Shown here: in pieces, positions 56,322-59,618 of the stretch
How the letters are laid out: the number at the start of each line of letters is the position of its first letter
How positions within the stretch are numbered: position 1 is the stretch's first letter
Virus record (IMG/VR): IMGVR_UViG_3300017963_000302
Coordinates: 1 to 59,618 of that record
Length of the DNA: 59,618 bases
Strand: one strand, 5' to 3'
Source: a virus
Translations under genes and position numbers: made by a program
The notes under the pieces: model-generated
What the model was told of the DNA's origin: nothing
The model's database searches: none
Seen by the model: only the letters and a program-made list of their open reading frames with translations

Positions 56322-56880
56322 AAGATCTATTATGGGCATCGATCCTTCTTTAAGTGGTTTTGCTGTCGCTATTTATATACCAGATAATGGTGTACTTATT
56401 CACGAGACAAAAACTATAGCAAAAGAACATTCTAAAAGCGTTCGTGGAAGGAGACATCGTTATCGTGTTGTTATTGATACTGCTTTTGAATGGGCAAAAA
56501 AATACAATCCTAAATTAATATTGGTTGAGGGATATTCATATGGTTCACGTGGTAAAGCTATTTTAGATATGGCAGAATTGGGTTTTTATCTTAGAGATCA
56601 TATGATTGATTTTTGTGATTTTATGATTGAAATACCACCACCTATGTTAAAAAAGTTTGCTTGTGGACATGGTCGTGCTGGTAAGGGAGTGATCAAAGCA
56701 ACATTAGAGTATGAGCATGGAATCGCATTTAAAACTCATAATGAAGCTGATGCTTTCGCGCTTTTAAGACTGGGGTGTTGTTGTGTTGGATATTATGAAA
56801 TTAAAGAGAAATACGAAAATGAAATTGTTAAGAAAGTAAAGGATATGATTTTGGTGATTGAAAATGAAAACTATATATGA
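56305..56880 (+). CDS. RuvC-like Holliday junction resolvase
   Basis: An RNase H-fold nuclease of 191 residues. The acidic residues are in SIMGIDPSLSGFAVA (about residues 8-22, first Asp in GIDPS), KLILVEGYSYGSRGKAILDM (about 70-89, Glu after LV) and KTHNEADAFALLRLG (about 143-157, Asp in ADA). This matches RuvC-type resolvases of phages and the D-E-D active site. It probably cuts junctions from recombination or replication before packaging. ATG 56305 is followed by a second ATG at 56308. Confidence 0.8.
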   Translation: MMVVDKRSIMGIDPSLSGFAVAIYIPDNGVLIHETKTIAKEHSKSVRGRRHRYRVVIDTAFEWAKKYNPKLILVEGYSYGSRGKAILDMAELGFYLRDHMIDFCDFMIEIPPPMLKKFACGHGRAGKGVIKATLEYEHGIAFKTHNEADAFALLRLGCCCVGYYEIKEKYENEIVKKVKDMILVIENENYI

Positions 56881-57169
56881 AGCAGAAAAGTACAATGAAG
56901 CTGATAATGAGACAATCATTAGAGTAGCTAATGGATCAAATCCAAATAAAGTTGCTACTACTATATACATAAATATTACCGATGGTAAAAATGTTACTAT
57001 TAATGCCATTGGTGCTGGTGCTGTTAATCAGAGTGTAAAAGCAATCATTATTGCAAGAGGAATGGTGGCGCGTACAGGTAATGATTTGTATTGTGTTCCT
57101 GGTTTTGATAAATGTGATGATGATAACACCAGGACAATTGTTAAATTTGTTTTACACGTTAGGAGATAA
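56864..57169 (+). CDS. SpoVS-like protein
   Basis: A 101-residue protein. IRVANGSNPNKVATTIYINI, then DGKNVTINAIGAGAVNQSVK, AIIIARGMVARTGNDLYCVP and KFVLHVRR follow the bacterial SpoVS family almost motif for motif (SNPNSVA, IGAGALNQAVKA, IARG, IKL). SpoVS is a small Alba-fold-like, probably nucleic-acid-binding regulator of sporulation and division in Bacillus and a protein of unknown role elsewhere. ATG 56864 is preferred over TTG 56858. A phage copy is unusual and might remodel host cell-cycle or RNA regulation. Confidence 0.85.
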   Translation: MKTIYEAEKYNEADNETIIRVANGSNPNKVATTIYINITDGKNVTINAIGAGAVNQSVKAIIIARGMVARTGNDLYCVPGFDKCDDDNTRTIVKFVLHVRR

Positions 57170-57170
57170 A

Positions 57171-57512
57171 ATGGTTGATTATAGAGAAGGTGATGATCCT
57201 CATCCCAAAGAGGAATCTGAGATTGAAGAAGAAATTCCCACAACAGCTTTTCTTGTTTTTTTGAGGGATGGAAACATTGACGTTGCTACTCGTTTTCCTG
57301 GCATGAGAATGAAAAGAGAGGCAACATTGAGTGATTTGCGTGACATGGCACATGTTTTATATTCGGATTGTCAGGCAAAAATTATAGCTAAAAAAACATC
57401 TAGTGTTTTTTCTGAAACATTAAATAGTGCATTGAAGATGATATTTAGTAGAAAACAGCGTTTACCTGATCCTAGTAAGGTTGTTAATAGGACAGTTAAG
57501 TGTAAAAAATAA
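57171..57512 (+). CDS. Hypothetical protein after SpoVS (113 aa)
   Basis: AGGAGAT stands 4-5 bases before ATG 57171; a longer in-frame reading over the SpoVS-like gene is rejected. An acidic N-terminus (REGDDPHPKEESEIEEE) leads to a compact middle (TAFLVFLRDGNIDVATRFPG) and a helix (TLSDLRDMAHVLYSDCQAKI), with a basic end. TTAFLVFLRDG...MKREATLSDLRDM recalls small phage proteins of unknown role. It is coupled to the SpoVS-like gene, one base apart. Confidence 0.65.
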   Translation: MVDYREGDDPHPKEESEIEEEIPTTAFLVFLRDGNIDVATRFPGMRMKREATLSDLRDMAHVLYSDCQAKIIAKKTSSVFSETLNSALKMIFSRKQRLPDPSKVVNRTVKCKK

Positions 57513-57556
57513 GTCATAAGTTGAGTTGATTCTATAAAAAGATAAAAGGGTTAATT

Positions 57557-58273
57557 ATGAATGGTTTAATATTTCTTCCTGATAGAAATACTAAAAGGGA
57601 TAAAAAAACTGGTAAGTTGAAACCTGATTATACGGGTGCGTTTTTGCCTGAAGCAATAGCTTTTTCTAAACATCATTCTATCGAGTCATCTAATATTGTG
57701 GAAGTGGATGTTTCTTTGCGAAGAAGAGACATGCGTAATTTTATTTGCGATAAAATAAAAGAACACGAATCACCTTTAGATGTTGTTGCATTTTTTTGTC
57801 ATGGTTTGAAAAATTCCATACAGCTTGGATTTAGTGTTCATAATTTAAGTATGTTAATTGATGCTATGGAAAGCAGAGTAATGCCAGATGTTGTGATTGC
57901 ATTATTTTGTTGTAGTGCTGCGAGGGATTTAGACAGCGAAATTCAAGACGATAAAAGTGTCAATGTTATATCTGGCGATGGTGGATTTGCAGATACATTT
58001 CGTGATTTACTTTGTAAAAAAACCAATGCTATTGATTGTAGAGTGGTTGCACATGTTACGGCTGGTCATACTACCATTAATCCATGGGTTAAATATTTTG
58101 ATGGGAATGGATCCAAAACCGGTGGTTATGGTGGAAAATGGTTGGTAGAGCCAAAAAGTAGGTTGTGGAAAAAATGGATACGTGTTCTAAAAAATAAGAA
58201 CTCTTTATTAAGATATAGATACCTATTTTATTCCATTGCTCGTGTAAGAATGGAATTAGAAGGTAAAAAATGA
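57557..58273 (+). CDS. Candidate caspase-fold (clan CD) cysteine protease
   Basis: A 238-residue protein with a His-Cys pair in caspase order: DVVAFFCHGLKNSIQLGF (His82 followed by Gly) and, 36-37 residues on, DVVIALFCCSAARDLDSE (Cys118 or Cys119, then Ser). The hydrophobic strands before both residues match the hHG...CxSA layout of CHAT and other clan CD peptidases. The later GDGGFADTFRDLL with VVAHVTAGHTTINPWVKYFD fits further strands and a substrate loop. No partner is obvious. It could cut a phage or host protein late in infection. This is a motif-based call without database support. Confidence 0.5.
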   Translation: MNGLIFLPDRNTKRDKKTGKLKPDYTGAFLPEAIAFSKHHSIESSNIVEVDVSLRRRDMRNFICDKIKEHESPLDVVAFFCHGLKNSIQLGFSVHNLSMLIDAMESRVMPDVVIALFCCSAARDLDSEIQDDKSVNVISGDGGFADTFRDLLCKKTNAIDCRVVAHVTAGHTTINPWVKYFDGNGSKTGGYGGKWLVEPKSRLWKKWIRVLKNKNSLLRYRYLFYSIARVRMELEGKK

Positions 58274-58914
58274 ATGCTTTTAAATTTAAGCACATTATGT
58301 CTAGAGATGCATTTCCTTCTCATCAAGAATGGAAAAGTTTGAAAGATTATGAATATGAGTTAGAAAATTATCTCGTTGAACGGGATTGGTTTTATTATTT
58401 TTTACCTATGGCTTTGTGTAAATGGCCAGGTATGTTTCTTTTGTTTGAAGGTGGTTTTAGGAGTATTATGGTTCCTGCTTTAACTGCAGTGAGGAAATTT
58501 GGGATACATACGATTGTTTTTATAAATGTTTCTCATGTTGGTAGCGTTAATCCTTTAGTTCCTTTGCCTGTTATGGATATTGATGAAATAACTTATTTGA
58601 ATCGACATGGTGTTGAAATAGGTGTTTTGGGATATGATAATTCAAATCTTGATTCGTCAAATAGTGAATGGAATCATAGTAAGTTCTCATTAATAAGAGA
58701 CTTCTTTTTTCGTTTTAATTTAAAAGAACCAAAGAGTTTTCTTATTAATGAGAATCATATGTCATTTGGATTAATTGATTCTGTTACGAAAGCTCAATAT
58801 GAAGAAATATTTGTTTATGGTAAACATAGTGATTCTTTGGTTAAGGGTTATTCAACAGCTTGCATGGATTATTATATTGATGGTGATGGAGAAAAAAATA
58901 ATTGGCCTTGGTGA
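58270..58914 (+). CDS. NodB-like polysaccharide deacetylase fold, probably inactive
   Basis: A 214-residue protein overlapping the previous stop as ATGA. MFLLFEGGFRSIMVPALTAV (about residues 55-74) lies where NodB enzymes have a TFDDG strand, with the kFGIHTIVFINVSHV helix-strand following. DIDEITYLNRHGVEIGVLGY (about 103-122) is where the enzymes have the GHEIGSHTxxH metal motif. Both metal motifs are lost (FDDG to FEGG; SHT to VLG). The fold may be kept for carbohydrate binding. With the caspase-like gene it may form an accessory pair. Confidence 0.5.
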   Translation: MNAFKFKHIMSRDAFPSHQEWKSLKDYEYELENYLVERDWFYYFLPMALCKWPGMFLLFEGGFRSIMVPALTAVRKFGIHTIVFINVSHVGSVNPLVPLPVMDIDEITYLNRHGVEIGVLGYDNSNLDSSNSEWNHSKFSLIRDFFFRFNLKEPKSFLINENHMSFGLIDSVTKAQYEEIFVYGKHSDSLVKGYSTACMDYYIDGDGEKNNWPW

Positions 58915-58918
58915 TAAT

Positions 58919-59618
58919 ATGGAAAGTCAAATAGAAGTAGTAGATGGTTATTCGCAGAGAGAAGATATCAGGACATTTCTTAAACGATGGAATCAAAATT
59001 TATCAGAAGATAGACGTACTTATGGTACGAAATTATGTTTTGCTGGTGTTGAGAATAAAAAAATAAGAGATGGATTGTATCGCATTGGTGCGAGAAATAT
59101 TGTTTTGTCGTATTACTATTTGAAATCATGGCTTTCTAGGTCTACTGTTCAAGAGATCGGTGAAGATCTAGGTAGGTTTGACTATGTTGTTCTTGAATCA
59201 GGTGTTTCGGCATTAAAAAAGAAAAATAAAAGTATTGAAGAAATCGAAAAATATTGTAATGACTATTATTCAGATTTGGTAAAAATACATCATATGTTTG
59301 CTTTGTGCATTGAAGCTGATGCTTTTGAGGAAAAAAAATTAGCTTCAATACGTAAAAAATGTTTTGAGAATGGTATAAAAAATATTGTACCTATTTATAC
59401 TGGTGGTGATGTAAGCCATTTATTGAGAAATAGATGGTTTGAGTGTTATCCATGCATTGCGTTGGATGTTGAGTCTAAAAATTTTATAGATATTGATTTG
59501 CGCAATAATATTGATACGTTTTTTAGTTTTGCGCGGTCTCATGGTGTGTTGGTTCATGGTAGGACAATTTCTGAACAGAATAATATTTTAGGGTACCCAT
59601 TTTTCTCGATTGATTCGA
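58919..59618 (+). CDS. TIM-barrel protein resembling DpdA/TGT-like enzymes, cut by the window edge
   Basis: ATG 58919 opens a frame of at least 233 codons that continues past the end of the window. YVVLESGVSALKKKNKSIEE (about residues 82-101), later NIVPIYTGGDVSHLLRNRWF (about 151-170) and GVLVHGRTISEQNNILGYPF (about 204-223) resemble the strand and loop pattern of phage TGT-fold proteins related to DpdA, which exchange guanine for 7-deazaguanine bases (family motifs DSGAFSA and a late YPWYSVDS). The first motif Asp is Glu here. No queuosine-pathway genes (QueC, D, E, FolE) are in the window. Moderate to low confidence. Confidence 0.4.
   Translation, partial: MESQIEVVDGYSQREDIRTFLKRWNQNLSEDRRTYGTKLCFAGVENKKIRDGLYRIGARNIVLSYYYLKSWLSRSTVQEIGEDLGRFDYVVLESGVSALKKKNKSIEEIEKYCNDYYSDLVKIHHMFALCIEADAFEEKKLASIRKKCFENGIKNIVPIYTGGDVSHLLRNRWFECYPCIALDVESKNFIDIDLRNNIDTFFSFARSHGVLVHGRTISEQNNILGYPFFSIDS

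Noticed and set aside
1-59618. Search for a retron, DGR, reverse transcriptase, integrase or CRISPR array
   Set aside because: No reverse transcriptase or recombinase motifs and no regularly spaced repeats were seen on either strand.

Overview
The window is about 59.6 kb of an AT-rich, strictly lytic-looking tailed bacteriophage genome, or a contig of one. The tail is contractile, so this is a myovirus. Almost every gene lies on the + strand in tightly packed, start/stop-overlapping cistrons with strong GGAGG-type ribosome sites, and TTG or GTG starts are frequent. Good sigma70-like promoters (TTGACA with about 17 bp to a TATAAT-like box) and intrinsic terminators point to a bacterial host using an ordinary housekeeping sigma factor. 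The sequence does not name the host. I see no integrase, no repressor of the CI type, no reverse transcriptase and no CRISPR array.

Layout. 1-706: a small leftward operon of three unknown genes. 811-11434: packaging and head genes (large terminase, an N6-adenine/N4-cytosine type DNA methylase, portal, Mu F/SPP1 gp7-like minor head protein, scaffold, N4-gp56-like major capsid protein, head-tail connectors and tail completion proteins). 11527-24182: tail and baseplate (sheath, tube, tail assembly chaperone with a -1 frameshift extension, tape measure, tube initiator-like protein, LysM protein, gpD-like hub, gpV/gp5-like spike, gp25/gpW-like wedge, gpJ-like wedge). 24182-33768: a membrane coiled-coil protein, fibre and tailspike genes, and a gpI-like protein. 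33854-38434: a putative holin, two paralogous beta-domain proteins, a DUF5662 protein, a non-coding region packed with promoters, hairpins and terminators, and two membrane/coiled-coil proteins that could be lysis accessories. 38607-56880: replication, recombination and nucleotide metabolism (DnaC-like loader, DnaB-like helicase, ThyX interrupted by an intein, primase, SSB, family A DNA polymerase, RecA-like recombinase, PD-(D/E)XK nuclease, dUTPase fusion, ParB-like protein, Cas4/RecB-like nuclease, RuvC-like resolvase). 56864-59618: an unusual accessory cluster (SpoVS-like protein, a candidate caspase-fold protease, a NodB deacetylase-like pseudoenzyme, and a TIM-barrel protein resembling DpdA/TGT that runs off the window).

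How it works together. The structural half is arranged as in P2/Mu-like and contractile-injection-type tails, with one promoter/terminator break before the baseplate wedge operon. The replication half supplies a nearly complete replisome. ThyX and dUTPase raise dTTP supply and keep uracil out of DNA. RecA, RuvC-like and PD-(D/E)XK nucleases supply recombination and concatemer processing for the terminase.

Most noteworthy: the -1 frameshift site at 15361-15367; the ThyX intein; a 66-residue protein carrying an SSB-type C-terminal tip; a polymerase whose proofreading domain has lost its catalytic acids; a tRNA-Tyr-like gene with a truncated D-arm beside a 13-bp inverted repeat; a run of very short promoter-terminator cassettes; and the SpoVS/caspase-like/NodB-like cluster.
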